This document shows, in pieces, positions 33,942-47,000 of a DNA stretch of 64,000 nucleotides. The translations under genes were made by a program, and so were the position numbers. Below the pieces are notes generated by a model. That model ran no database searches, was not told where the DNA came from, and worked only from the letters and a program-made list of their open reading frames with translations. The stretch is taken from positions 1 through 64,000 of the forward strand of contig KN834834.1 in assembly GCA_000827265.1 (NCBI GenBank), written 5' to 3'. The DNA is from Collybiopsis luxurians FD-317 M1 (lineage: Eukaryota; Basidiomycota; Agaricomycetes; Agaricales; Omphalotaceae). Within the stretch, counting starts at the first letter, position 1; each line of letters opens with the position of its first letter.

Positions 33942-35809
33942 TCAGACAAGTCGGGCCACGTGGCATCACGCTCCATTGATGGCGATTCAATAACGACCAC
34001 GTTTTTTCGCGGGACGTGAGAAGACAAGCTTTGACCGACCGACCTCGCGACATTATGTAGATTTGGTCTTCAGATCTGAAGAATGATTGTTCCCTCTATT
34101 ACAGCTCTGCTGTTCGAATGTTCTTTAGTTCGCTTTCAATTGGAACGCAAGTGAGAAAAACCCTATACAGACAAAGGAATCCGTAAATTCCGACGACCAA
34201 ATGATCAGAAGTATTGCTAGAAAGTATGTACTTATGTATTACAGATGTATGTGCTAGGTTAAATATGGGGAAGATATCGTCATTGGCTCGTTGATAATCG
34301 TACAACTGTACGAGTATACACATATGTTGATTCCTCAGGGGGACATGTGCTGAAAGTATGTCCGAGTATAGTATGTACGTCGTCATTCAAATCTTTTCCC
34401 AAGACTCGCGGAGCAGTCTGTTCCCTTATGAAACTAAAATCCCGCGTGGTCGAACTCGAGGGGAAATATTTTTCCTCCTACAGACCACAAACGACCACGG
34501 GATCACCCCGGAAAGTCAGATATCGCTCCACACTGGTCTAAGGACTTTGAACAAAAAACAATCAAACCTTATCGCCCTTGCCGCAAAACGGAGGTTCAAC
34601 TGAGGAGAAGGGGGGGGCAAGCCCCAGTCTTACGGTAAGTCAGGACTTTAGCGAAATGAATTTCCCTTACTGGAATCCTTTCCTGTTGTGACGATCTCTC
34701 GCACACAGCTAGCCCATTTGCTTTCAAGACACGAAGTGCTAAGCTCGACGAATAAGGATTTCAGATTGTTCGTTAGTGGTCGGAATTGTCTCTCTTTTGC
34801 TCGAGGTCAATGTAAACGTCACTCAAATTCCCCATTAATTCCAACCACGCGAGTCAGCTCCATGGCTTAGGCCAAAGATGAAAAGAATATTGAAAAAGAA
34901 GATGAATTCGAAGAACCAGAGAGTGTCCCCACGCCACGAGGGAGAGGCCTTCACTACATCTTTTACCTCGAACACGAAACCTTAACTAGCCACGAGGTGA
35001 TGCATGGACGAATACAGATTCGGCATAATGTCACTGGACATTCAGTTCGAAGGATCTACCCCCTTGCCCCCTTCATAAATTGAATCTCGTGCTCTTCCCA
35101 GTAGCCGCAACAGTTGACCAATGCTGGAAATTGTCATCTGTTTGTGGGGTGTGAGTCACCCAGATCCATCCTCATCGGTCCTCCCAACAGCAAGGAACAT
35201 TTGGGATGCCAAAAATTTCAAAATCCGTCGCCATCTATTGCAAATTACATACAGGTAAGAGAAATGGCGGCTGGTAGACGTTATGAGAGTGGTATGAGAT
35301 AGGCAATGTGAGCGAACAAATGGGTTAAGTTAACAACAATACAAATACTAGTATACGACGATTTGGAGACAGAGCTATGGGATAGGATATAACGGTCCGT
35401 TGTGTTGGGGCTATATAGATGCATGTGAAGGTTCGTGTAAGTAAGATTAACAAATATAGGTGCTGTGAGGGAAATACGAGTACATGGGTAGAGCGGATAG
35501 ATGAGTCAAAAAAGCATAAGTAAGACGAAGCAAGTTAGGAGGCCCAGCCTATGCGAGGACGGTATAGATGATAAATATGATGATTTGAGAAGATGGTGGC
35601 GCGAAAGATGGCGTCGAAGGATTCATTCCTTTTCCTGCGGCAGATGCCCCTTTCCTTCCTGCATAACACACAGCGATGGCGGTAGCCGCCATAGTCCTGG
35701 GTACAGGACTACTGAATGTGGAAAAAAGCTGTTGCGCGGCTAGCAGCTGTTCGCCAACGAATCACCGATAGCGAGGTGGCAGGTCGAGTAGTACCTACGT
35801 TGTATGTAC
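33942..35809. other. Intergenic region with one open fragment near 34862-35081
   Basis: No complete gene supported. A stop-free plus-strand stretch after 34869 reads KDEKNIEKEDEFEEPESVPT followed by RGRGLHYIFYLEHETLTSHE. It ends at a stop near 35083 and lacks an ATG. It may be an exon or a transposon relic. GTTAAG/GTAAG-rich AT sequence lies at 35330-35500. Confidence 0.35.
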
Positions 35810-36688
35810 TCACAGCCACTGGCGCGCGAGATACATGCGATTGAGTATGAGTGTCGTCATTATTTCTGTGATCAGCGTTAAAGCGGCTGGTCGAAGTGTA
35901 ACCCGCGCGTCATAATCGTATTCGTTCGACGGCAAAGCTTCCCAAACGGCCAGAATTGTCCTTCCGTCCGTGCACTAAAAGATGCGGCGCCATCCGGGTG
36001 GGACCGAATCGGAGTTTCAATACAGGCAGCAGGATTGAAAGGAGAGAAAAAAAAGGCAAATAGATTGGTTAGTATTCATTGAAAAAAGGCCCCCTCTCAC
36101 GCGAGACTCGTCTAAACGCGGTTTTGTCTCGAGCATGAAGAACTTACCTCCATTCGATGTGGTTCTATTCTCCACTTGTAATATCTGCCTGACTGAGCGG
36201 TAAAGTAGCGGGATCTGGCAATCGGAGTTGGAGAACAAGTTATACAACAGCACGTAGGAAACGTACGTGCTTCCTTCCCGTTGCTGTCGACTCAAGTAGG
36301 ACATTCGGATTTCAATACCATTATTTCCATAGACTATGTAGCCAGGACTAGTGTCCGGTCCGAAATAATAGTAGGCATTCTCAGGACCCATTACGTTCGG
36401 GCAATGTTGTGCCCAAGTAGTATGCCGAGTGAGTCGTATGACAAGATTTGGAAAATGCGAAGCCTGCAGAGAAACGGATTGGTGAGAATCATGCTATACG
36501 CTTCGCCTCAACGGAGCTTACCAGAGATCTACAGAGCGGACATCGATACCGACGAAAGAGTCAGAGGTCGTCGCCGCCACAGGTGGTGGACTAACTCACA
36601 GTGAGAAAGCAACTCGCCCTTCAGGATCCTCGTATCGGTTATTGAACGGGTCTGTACCATATTGTAGAAGGACGTAGGTCTCGGACAT
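35810..36688 (-). CDS. Small DUF6593-like basidiomycete protein
   Basis: Resembles small beta-rich basidiomycete proteins of the DUF6593 kind; biochemical role unknown. Five exons, 36600-36688, 36522-36528, 36267-36463, 36148-36184 and 35810-35974, sum to exactly 495 nt, or 164 residues. Blocks in order: YVLLQYGTDPFNNRYEDPEG, HFPNLVIRLTRHTTWAQH, NVMGPENAYYYFGPDTSPGY, YYKWRIEPHRMECTDGRTIL, then LITEIMTTLILNRMYLARQ. The reading frame is kept only if a 7-nt exon (36522-36528) bounded by TAG and GTAAGC is used. No signal peptide or TM segment. Family naming is from memory of the pattern and is tentative; the existence of the gene is well supported by the joins. Confidence 0.75.
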
Positions 36689-37195
36689 GTTTGCGGGTGT
36701 GCAAGAGTGATAGCGCTCATTTTGCTTTCCACTTATAAACAACAGAGGAAGTCATCAATCTGATTGGGCAAGCACGGACTTGCCTCCGGGATCAAACTTT
36801 CCAATTCCACGTGTAAAAAAAAAATACGTGGCATCTGAATGGGTTACCTTGACCACATCAGGACCAAGAAGGCGAGACCCCGCGTCCCGCGTCCTCGGAA
36901 GCCATCCCTGGGCCACGCGAGAGTTTCTTCGTATGTACCTATCGGAATTCCGGAAGCTACATTATTCCATTCTGTCTTTTGGATACATATACAGATCCTG
37001 ATGGACAGAATCGTTCTATGCGTTGATCTTTCCGATATAGAATGTTCACGTTTTATATTCGGTTCTAGATCGACTTCGGCGAGAACCAATCACGAGCGAT
37101 GCATACAAGGTCATCTTAATACCAGACCATTCCAGCTTTCAGAACAGCCCGGCTTTCTCATAAGATGGAAGATAAGGAGTTGTTAATGGGTCCGT
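36689..37195. other. Intergenic spacer
   Basis: Between two minus-strand genes; contains an A9 run at 36817-36825. No gene seen. Confidence 0.35.
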
Positions 37196-38614
37196 TCAAA
37201 ACGTGCAGCCAAAAAAAAGGAAAGTTAATACGGATTCGGCGATTCTGCTATTAAGTTTCAACCTGAAGGTTTCCTGGCGCTCATCGGTGGTCAATAGATG
37301 TATGATTCTCCATTTCTGATCTAGGAGAACGAACAGCAACTGGAAGAACAGCGGGTTTCAAAAACTCGTTTCCATCCGATGCTAGTCTCACCTTACCGTA
37401 CTCTCCCGAAGGGTCCCTCAAAGGCATAGATTCCTTTGGGACGGTAAATATGAAGGAGCACTCGTATGGGCTAAGTATCGAAAGAGATTGGTCACCGTAT
37501 GTTGGATGCTATTAGATTGATTCACTTTCGGACAAATCCATGATCTTTTCAGTATTCCGCCAAGAGAAACCGAAATCATTGGGCGACACTTCGAAGAAGT
37601 CCAATTTTGGTTCTGCGTGGGTGAGGCATTCATTCTATTCGGTCGAGAGCAGATCGTCTGGGTTTCGATTTCTCAAGCGAAAAGCCGTACATGTTGTTAC
37701 ACTTCCCGTCGAAATCCACGTCATTAATGTCGCCTATGAATCCTTTCGTGCAGTAGCCTGGAGGAAGTAGACTTGTGCGTGCGTGCAAGCACGGGAGAAG
37801 TCTCAGTGCTTTGAGTTGATCTTGGATAGCGTATACATATACACGAAATGCGGGAGCCCTTCGGACCTTGTGGTCGAATGCATTTCACATTTGTGAACCA
37901 TTGAATTCACCTTTGGGCGAGGATCTGCATGCACGCTGTAAGACTCATCTCTCACCAAAGTAATTCGGGCAATAAAACGTAAATTTAGATTCGTGTTTTC
38001 CACAACATATGCACGCCTACACTTGGATCGGCGGTTCTAAGTAGCCCGCCCGCAGTTGTACGTTCACGTACACTCACCGGAAACATATCTCTTTCGTACG
38101 TTGGACTCCTTCACACTTGGCCAGTCGATACGTTTAATTTTGATGGACGGCTCAGCTTTGAAGAAAGCTAGTGATGGCCCTCGTTAGATTTGATGTCTCC
38201 GCATTGACAAAGCAGCCTTGCCTCTGAACGAATGAGTCCGGCACAAAGGAGGAGTCCCTTACCTATCTCTCCATGGTAGATACTTCAGCAGTCGCGGTTT
38301 GACGCATAAAATTGAAGGTTAAGGGTCATCGGGAAGGAAACAGGTTCGATTTTCCGGAAGGGTTGAAGATCCGTACGATTAAAGCGCAGTATTCATTCCA
38401 GTTCATTCCTTTGAGCTTCATGGACGTACTTACTGAAGTGCTGAGGCGAGGATCAATTTATGTACAAACCTCATCAATCCTTTCCTTTGAATCATTTCTC
38501 GCGAATAAAATGAAGAAAAAGTCGGTCGGACTTGCGCGGCTCGAACGTTTGTTGTCGATTCTGTATTCCCGCCAATCCGATTCCAACTAGGCAGAATATC
38601 AGCTCCGTCTTCAT
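37196..38614 (-). CDS. Unresolved multi-exon gene, product not recognised
   Basis: A row of short open segments with coding-like composition is bounded by splice sites on the minus strand. They include a signal-peptide-like start at 38614 (MKTELIFCLVGIGLAG), AEPSIKIKRIDWPSVKESNV (about 38080-38160), a Cys patch ACICCGKHESKFTFYCPNYF (about 37950-38014), GFIGDINDVDFDGKC (about 37690), EPKLDFFEVSPNDFGFSWRN (about 37540-37600), a segment at 37380-37470 open in two frames, and DQKWRIIHLLTTDERQETF (37260-37320), ending at TGA 37196-37198. I could not join all of them in one frame, so the gene may be decayed or have unusual introns. Start and exon order are unsure. No family suggested. Confidence 0.4.
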
Positions 38615-38907
38615 CGGATTATGCGTGGCCAAGGAAGCTCGACTTTCGAGCTAATTCGGAGACGACGTGGGGCGAGTAATGTTGGGACCTTAAACATCGT
38701 ACTGAGTTCACGATGCTTATACTGTAGAAGATAAATTTACTCAATAAACGGCCGATTGTTACGCAGCCTTACTCATTTTAGGCTCCTGCAAACCGGAGGT
38801 TGTGCGAAAACGTCCCTGAAAACTCGTCGCCTTCGTTCCTACATATGCATACTTGTCGGAAGACAGGGTCATTACATATACGCCAAAAGCTTAGCACATC
38901 CTCGAAG

Positions 38908-40414
38908 CTATGCAGGATCAAGAACTCGGCGGCGTAGTCTGCTCGTGCTCCTCTTCGTCGGACTAGGAGTGGCATTACTTGTAGATGAAGTAGAAGTACT
39001 ACTGGCTGCACTATCGGCTGAGGCTGTGGCGTCGGTGTTATCGGTCTATAGTCGAAGTTTAATTGTTAAACAACATATTGTCGAACGGCAATCACGAATG
39101 ACTTACTGGGCTACCACAACCAGTAGGAGTAGGAATAGCCTCTGAAGCACTAATAGATGTTGAAGCTACATCACGTTTGTTGTTAGTGGAAGTTGCACTG
39201 GCAGCGTCGGAGGAAGATGTAGCTGAGCCGGTAGAGGTAGGGGTACAGCTTGCCGTTGCGTCATCTTGAGCTGATTCAGATGCCTACAGCATTTTGGGTG
39301 GAATGAGTAAAGACGGCTAAACGTCGGAAAGCATTGTTCTTACCGTGGCCGAAGTCTCCTTACTACTCATCTACACGGGAAGTTGTTGAACAGTGCATAG
39401 GAGTCGGAGCAGAAAGCGAAAACTCACTGAATCATCCAAAGTTGAACTTTCAGCGGCCCCACTGTCCCCTGTCGACCTTCCTGCATCTTCAGCTTTCTTT
39501 CCACTAATCTCCCCAGAGCTAGCTACCCCGATCTCCGACTCGGAGGGTAAATCTGAGCCCACGGCAGTACCCACTGACGCGCCGATTCCCGCACCAGTAA
39601 AGGAACTAAGCATATTCGGCAACACATTTCCAAGAGCGCTTACTGCAGCTGCTGCACGCGATTGACCACTACCACCACCTGAGCTGTGGCTCATTTCACC
39701 TTGACCGAGTACGTGTTCAGAACTTGCGGCTGATGCACCATGATCAACAGCTCCGGGATGAGCGGCTACATTTCCAGCAGCGATTGCCTCCTTCCCGTCC
39801 TTCGTGGGATTTTGGGGTGAGGGGTGAGGGAGGAGCTGAGGTCCACCGACGTGATTAGTGCTAGTGTTCGTGTTTGCGTGAAGCGTAGCGGTTATCCCTT
39901 TGTTTACCGCAGCGGGAACGGGAGGGCTTTGATTCGGGGAAGTGCTAGAAAGAGCAACAGAAGCAGGCTTCTGTTCGGGGTGATGCTCTCCCGTCGTACT
40001 CGTTTTAGCTTCTGGTCCATGGGGAGGAACAGCAGTCAGGTGATCTTCTTTCTCCTTTTGCGCCGCTGCTGCAAATGCACCAGTGTGAGGTTGCTGTTCT
40101 TGATGTTGATGTGCCGTAGCCGGGTGCTGTTGAGAGGGTGGTATGTGTGATTGCGCGTGGGGAGATGAAGCTGTCTGGTCCCTTATAGTTAGGTCTATGC
40201 CATCTGCATCTGAGTGATGATTCCGTGCTTCAAGTTCGTGGTGAAAATCTGATGAATCATGGACGATACGATTGTTGAGGCCCACGGTAGCGATAGGATT
40301 GATATTGCCTCGAGAAACGGGAGCTCCGATTACTACGAATGAGCTGGAAAGGGTAAACGTGAGGGATAGAATGACGAGCGGGAGGGAGGTGATGGTTGAG
40401 TGCCGGATGTGCAT
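38908..40414 (-). CDS. Secreted low-complexity protein, His/Gln/Ser/Ala-rich
   Basis: Function unknown. Four exons, 39428-40414, 39344-39370 (27 nt), 39117-39293 and 38908-39045, sum to 1329 nt, or 442 residues. Signal peptide (LPLVILSLTFTLSSSFVVIGAP), then an LEARN...IRD propeptide-like region and a His/Gln/Pro-rich region. A mildly hydrophobic Gly/Ala stretch follows (MLSSFTGAGIGASVGTAVG), then Ser/Thr/Ala-rich sequence with an internal NNKRDV (Kex2-like KR) and an Arg-rich C-terminus (TKRSTSRLRRRVLDPA). The plan matches the gene at 26.5 kb feature by feature. The ATG at 40414 is preferred because the signal peptide then starts correctly; 40438 is in frame upstream. Confidence 0.72.
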
Positions 40415-42866
40415 TGTGGGTATTTCTGGAATTAACAAAAAGGGTATTGGAGAAACTTAAACAAGTATCACTCTTAGAAAAAATGATGGACGCACGAAAA
40501 AAGCTTTTTGAATGGGCGATACCGGACCAGCCGGAAGAATTCGTAGGAGAGATGAGGGGACTATCGGCGGGTGAAGCACCAGGCTTGACACGACGCCGAC
40601 GAGGGAGACAAAAAGAACATTGTCGCCAAGGGCATTTTATTTTTATACCACGAAAGTTCGAAACGAGGAAGCCGCGGAATCATGTGAAGGAACGAAATCC
40701 TGGAAATTCCAATTACATAGCATTCGCAGGGACAGTCCGTTATATGGCTCCGAATCCGATGCTTCGCTTTCAAGGAACGTCCGAATCAAGAACAAGGATT
40801 CAACTCTAACTTGCAAATAAGTGCTTTTACTGATTATTGGTCAGGGCCGTGTATGGTGCCGGAGGTGGATCCGGTTGGGCTGACTTTGAGCTTAAGTCTC
40901 TACACATGTACAGCTATATGTAGGACTTGTGTAAGGCACGAAAGTCTCCTAAATATTGTACAGATATCTGACGATAAGCATTTGCGTGACTTCACCAAAA
41001 CCAAAGCGATAAAGTTCCTAAGCTATCACAAGCTTACTCAGGGCCGTACCGCCTGTGCGCCGCTTCGGCTAAAAGAGGAGCCAGATGCAAATACATGTTG
41101 GTATCATTGTTCATACTTTATATGTACCTGTAGGTACTTCCAGAGTACAGGAAAACGGCATATATCGGGACAGAAGTCGAAATTTACTGTGAACATGGCT
41201 TCAACTGTGCATTTAAAAGGACTCCCTCTCCTGATGCACAAAGAAAATAGACGATGCGAGATCATTTTGCAATCAATAAACACAAGCCACCAACAAGCCA
41301 CTTATCATTTTTATCTCTACGAGCGTTCAATCTAGATAAGGAAAGAAAGATTACCGTCTACTCCGGACCGTCATATTATTGGCATGCTCGGGTTCCGTAG
41401 GAGCTTCAAGCCAGTTACACAATACTAATAGTGGTAATCAAAGGATTCTCTAATGCGGCCGAAGTATTGCTAGTTATTGCGTAATTCAATTCCACCAATT
41501 CAAACTGTTTCGTTGCAGATTTAGAGAGAATTGATTTAAAGGGCTACCACATTGGGTAGAAGCTCTGGAGTCTGGTCGTGGAGTTACTTCCAATGTTCGT
41601 GGTGAAGGAACAAGATTCCTGTGAATATGTATTATAATCCATAATTGTCTAATGATCGGAATTATTTATTTTTCTTTTGGCAAAGTCAGTTTTTTTAAGT
41701 GGATTTGAGGCAAGTATATTGTCACGGCCTCTGATATTTATGAACCTCTTCTACTGTTCAAGTGCCAGCCTCTATAAAACATCACACTTTGTTATCAAAA
41801 GTATGAAAAGGTATATTGGTATAAGTCTATCAAATTCCACTATTGTATCTAGGAGATCGGATTCAGACTGGAGCCTGGCACTCAAGTACAGTAGGACTTC
41901 TACCACTGATACCCAGTGGCCCTGCATTTCAGGACATAAGGACCCTTGAAGTGTCATTTCTCTAGTTAATGATTGCAGGGAGTCGAGGATCTCAGTATGG
42001 AAGAGAATAGTTTCGGGCAGTGCTTTTCAGATTTAAATACAATAAGCTTTGTGCATTTGATGGCAAGGTTAGGAAATTTGTCACAGCTCACAGCTTTGAT
42101 GATATGAATCCACATGATCCTTGTACAATCTAAGACTGTATCTTATATTCATATATGGCAGACGTAGAAGTTGGGAGCGCTGCTCATCTCCGCCACTGCT
42201 GATTTTAACCGATTGAGAGATCCAAAGCTCCCCATCATCGCATTGAATGAATATGGTATATGATGAACATCAGACGGAGAGATGAAATATAATGATACAG
42301 AGTGCTATTTGTAGCTTTCTTCTTACCACAGCCTGCACACATTCCCAAACTCAAGAGAAAAAAAAGTCCTCGACCAATCCTCGACCATGTGGCTATTTAT
42401 CACTGAAACTGACAAGTACATAGCAAAGGAATCACCTTCGGGGAGTCATTGATCCTACTAGCAAGGCTAGTTCCCGAATGCATACTACTTATTATATTTT
42501 GATGTCACTATCGGGTGCGCACTGGGAAGCTGACCCGGGATTTGACGAGTTTTGCGCATTAAAACACGGGCATACATTTGTTTTTTGGATTCTGAAACGA
42601 AAGAGGAGGAGGGAGCTCCAGATATTCCGGGTACGTTTAATTATGGCTAGGTCATATCAGACCGCAAAGCCGGCAGTAAAGTAATCTTTTAGATGGAAAT
42701 GCGTGCAGTTCCTGCGCCTCTTTCCCATGTGTATTTTTTGTTTGTAGTTCCACACTGTCAACATACACTGCAGTCAGTTACCATCTAGCAAACCATGCTT
42801 TTACTCGCAGCATGGACTCACTCTTCCTTTCTCTGCATTCACTCTTCCCCAATTCAGATTTTTTGG
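40415..42866. other. Large intergenic region
   Basis: About 2.4 kb of AT-rich sequence. The one long frame (40811-41335, plus) has no recognisable domain or start context and was not accepted. Nothing else is supported. Confidence 0.35.
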
Positions 42867-42874
42867 TATAAAAA
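42867..42874 (+). promoter_or_regulatory. TATA box of the SDR gene
   Basis: TATAAAAA 72 bp upstream of the ATG at 42946. Confidence 0.55.
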
Positions 42875-42945
42875 CGCAAGCTCTACTCTCCGTATCGCAT
42901 TCTACAGAGTTTTCAACCCGCCGTCCCAACCTAGTTATTAGTGTC

Positions 42946-44031
42946 ATGCAAGATCTCACCCTCGGAGCTGTATTCAGCGTCAAAGATAAGACAGTCCTTG
43001 TCACAGGCGGTAGTAGAGGTATTGGCAAAATGGTGAGCTCCAGTAGACCCTCCTGCCCCCCGCCCCACAAGAAAATTATGAATAATTAACTAATGTCCGA
43101 GTAGATAGCTACAGGTTTTGTTGAAAATGGCGCCAAAGTATACATAACAGCTCGCTCACAGGAAGATTGTGAGGCAACAGCTGCTGACCTCAATGATCTT
43201 GGCCCAGGAACATGCTGTCCGATTCCTGCCGACCTAAGTAAACAGACTGAAGTAAAACGACTGGTAGAGGAGTTGTCAAAAAAGGAGAATGTTCTGCATG
43301 TTTTGATTAATAATGCAGGCACAAACTGGGGGGGACGTATTGATGAATTTCCGGTAAGCAGTATGGCAAAGCGACTCAAATTGAGATGACTTAAGGAAGT
43401 CCGTTCATAGGACACAGTCTTTTCGAAAGTAATGACTCTAAACTTGCAGAGGATATTTACGCTTACTCAACTATGCTTGCCTTTGCTTCGAGCTGCTGCT
43501 CTGGCAGGCGGAATCGAAGGTCAAGCTTACAAGGACCCAGCTCGAGTTATTCATGTCGGAATTCTATACTTATCCTCTCACCGCATTCAATCTGACTCCT
43601 TTTTGTGCTTTAGATTGCATCTGTAAACGGAATCAAGGTACCAGTCAATGAAACTTATGCCTATACGGCAGCAAAGGCCGGTCTGATGCAACTGAGTCGC
43701 CATTTAGCCGGTTATTTGGCCATCGATGGCATAACAAGTAACAGTATCGCCTGTGGTGCATTTTCAACGAAAAGTATGTGACCTAACTAGAAATATTTTC
43801 TGCCCTAATCTTCAATCAGTGATGGCACCACTGTTGAAAACCCTTGGGGAAGACGCAGTACTCAAGCAAATTCCCCTTTCAAGGGTTGGATCACCTGAAG
43901 ATATTGCGGGTGCTTGCATCTATTTGTCAAGTAGAGCTGGAGCATACATAAGTGGAGCTACACTTGCCGTAGATGGTGGGTACCTCGTGTGTAAGCCCAT
44001 CATTGATACCCAAGTTTCAGCAAAGCTTTGA
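42946..44031 (+). CDS. Short-chain dehydrogenase/reductase (classical SDR, RhlG-like)
   Basis: An NAD(P)-dependent oxidoreductase. Five exons, 42946-43032, 43105-43353, 43411-43554, 43614-43773 and 43820-44031, sum to 852 nt, or 283 residues. Cofactor motif TGGSRGIG; Arg in ITARSQEDC favours NADP. LINNAG is the NNAG motif. The catalytic Ser lies in IASVNGIK and the YxxxK is YTAAK in TYAYTAAKAG. The C-terminus reads SRVGSPEDIAGACIYLSSRAGAYISGATLAVDGG, the usual SDR tail. Overall closest in pattern to gluconate 5-dehydrogenase/RhlG-like reductases; substrate not predictable. Upstream TATA box at 42867. Confidence 0.92.
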
Positions 44032-47000
44032 ATATGTATTTATGAAAAATGCTCCAAAATTAATTCAATTTAATTTCAACCCGGTATCGCCACAGTAAGG
44101 TTTTTATGGCCTCTGAAAGCCAGTTTGCATACATAAGCTGAGCTGCTATAGTACAACTTCATAATACCTCAAGAATCTCACAGTTTACAAATTCTCCCCG
44201 TATTGCCAAATTTCAATATTGTGCTATTTAGATTCTAGACTAATTATACTAATTATTTGAACTTTTTACTTGTTAAATATATCAAGTAAACGAGCAGTAT
44301 ATACAGTCCTCGTGAAGTTCTCCAACGCGGTGCACCTGTGTATTGTTCGAACGGACACCGCCGGTCAGTGATCATGTATCTGGAGACTGGGATGTCGTCC
44401 ATGATGATTGACAATGGAGTTCACCAAACCAAAGAGATTTAGTTGAAGTTATAAACATGAAAATTGGTAATACACAATCAAGCTCTAAACCGGGACCCAA
44501 GCTGGTAGGTTGATAACTGCCTCCAGTTAACGCTCCTCCCAATCATCCTACCCTTGACCATCCTTGCGAAGTTCGGCGGTATAGGAGCATCTCCTTTCAG
44601 TCATTTATATAACGGTCGCAGCAATGCCTATCTAGTAATGAAGAATTGGTATGCATTGTGCAAAAAGTACCCTTTGAATGCATAAGGGAAAAAGAACTCA
44701 AGGTTTCTGGAGTTAATTGGCTACCCGAAGGATAGAATGTAACTGCCGTCGCAGCCCGCATGCCCGTGGCGGCAGCGAGCAGTGCAGACGAGCCCGATCT
44801 AACAATCGGATCCCCGGAACGAGAAGTGAAAAAGCCGAGACATCATCCCAGTGAGAACGACAATTACGACCAGCCATAGCGGAAAATCCATCGGTGTTGT
44901 CTAGGTTTTAGATTCATTCCTACTGAGAAAATGCAAACAGACATGTACATCTGCCATCAGAGCCAATAGTCATGTCGTTAAATGTATTTATGGGCATACT
45001 TACAATCTAGAGAAATGCAAGTCGGTCGTAAGATCATAGACAATAAGGACTCATAAGGCACCTATAAGGGATTCGAAAATCTAAAACCGGCTTTGCAGCC
45101 TCAACCATTCGATCGCTCATCAATATTAATCTCGGCAAAATGGCATTGAACTAAGTGGGCTCAAGAAAAAAAATAAAAACACCACCCGGTCACACAGGCA
45201 TTTGGAAACAGAATATAGTTTTCCAGTACTACCAATTTGACATTTGGCACCAATCACGGAGACATTAGAAAATGCGAGTCTGGCCGCATTATATAGTCCA
45301 GACTAGATAGAGAGAAGAATGAATGAACGGCGGAAGCTTTATGGAGGAATGGAGAGGACATTGCTAAGTTCTCGGATACGGGACATGAAGGTAAGGCAGC
45401 AGCTTCGTATATGCGCGGCTTACCAAATGAAAGTGAACGTCGCAATGAACGTCTGATAGTCTTGATCTTGAGTCCTAGAGACATCGCTGTCACATTTTGA
45501 AATCGTTTGAGATAACAGCGTTCTGCAGTCTTTCAATGAAGTTTGCTTTTAATCGTAAACGCGAGCCCTGTCTTGGTCCTCGGCTCTTTCAAGTGATGCC
45601 GTATCCAGGTACTCGCCGTAATAATGGTCGTACAGGATGGTCTCATGCCCGATCATATTCCTTCTCTTCAGCGCAACTCGAAGGCTGAAGGCTGTATCAG
45701 CACCGTGCTTGCCAGAGGTAAGGAAAGTGCTGGGCATTACCCGATCTCCCAAAACTGACATTACCCTACGAATTGGGCTAGCGAAACAGAAATTGTACTG
45801 GTGGCGCAGGAAAATGCAGCAAGAGAAAGAAAGTGAATCATAGCTTGCTGATTCGATTGCAATCGTACCCAAAATATCCTAAAAATCAGGACCCATACCG
45901 ATAGAGACAATTAAAAAATTGAATCATTAGAGCGAACTCCGTTTGCAGAGCATGAGAGAAACTGGAACACTGCTAGTAGACTCTATGGTGAAACACCTAG
46001 GTCGCGACAAAACTATGCAGAAAAGTGAGGGAAAGAAATATCTCGGCTTCCAAATTATACGCTAGCTCACTCATTGGTTTTGTTCTCTCATTTTCGGCTT
46101 TATCGTCTAGCGTCTGGAAACATTACTGTGAAAACTCCGATTAATAGACAGTTTTAACATTTCCGCTTTTTCCCGTGTACAACGTATCCCAACCGCTCTT
46201 TCGATATTGTCAGGCCATCAGAATTGCGAGAACGAGATAAACCGCAGGGAAATTAGACTAGTGGATTCAATACATTCGCGTCTTGACATTTGTTCCAGCA
46301 CATTCCGAGCATAGCCTCACTTCGACTTTGAAGACTTCAGTGGGCGGCTGAGAGTTGCATGACTAGTTACAGGTACTTCTTTTTAGAAGGAAGTAGGAAG
46401 AACGCACTGTGGTACATTAACTAACAATTTGCAGAACCGGAATCTGTCTGAGAACAGTTTGTGGCGCAGTTTGAATGACATATAGAGAAGGAGGAGAGGG
46501 GAAGGAAGGTTTATCGAATGAAGTATAAGAAGAGATTTTGCTGGTACGCAGGGCGCATCACGGGAAAGACCACCCTTTTTCATATCCCAAGTCAGGTTCT
46601 GAGAGGTGAGAGCTGTGACCGATTTCGGATAGTGATATTTTGATAAGTATCTTGAATGTGATTCTGCTCCGTACAATTCATTTTACGAGCAAAGGTTGGG
46701 GAAGTCAAAGGGCCCGGAATAGTCCGGCCGCGGAATAAAAACCGGCTCTCACCGGCCCTTGCCTTTGCCATATGTTTCTCCTGCAAGTCGTTGTTTGTTC
46801 GTCACCACAGGGCTCAATCACAACTTAGGCAAGCAGCAATTCTGAAAAAGAAATGTATAGGTTTTGGTTGGTTGTGGCCATTAATCCGGCTCATCGCCAA
46901 AGCCTTGGTGCATGCCGTTAGAAGAAGACGAACAATTGAATGACCTGAAGCGAGTTCGAACGGTGTAGACTTTGGGGTGGGAAGCGCGACCCATCCGGTA

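Noticed and set aside
38312..38590. 92-codon plus-strand open frame
   Set aside because: Antisense to better-supported minus-strand exon candidates; no domain.
40811..41335. A 174-codon plus-strand open frame in the 40-43 kb spacer
   Set aside because: No recognisable domain, random-looking Cys/Ser/Leu composition, no promoter or splice context.
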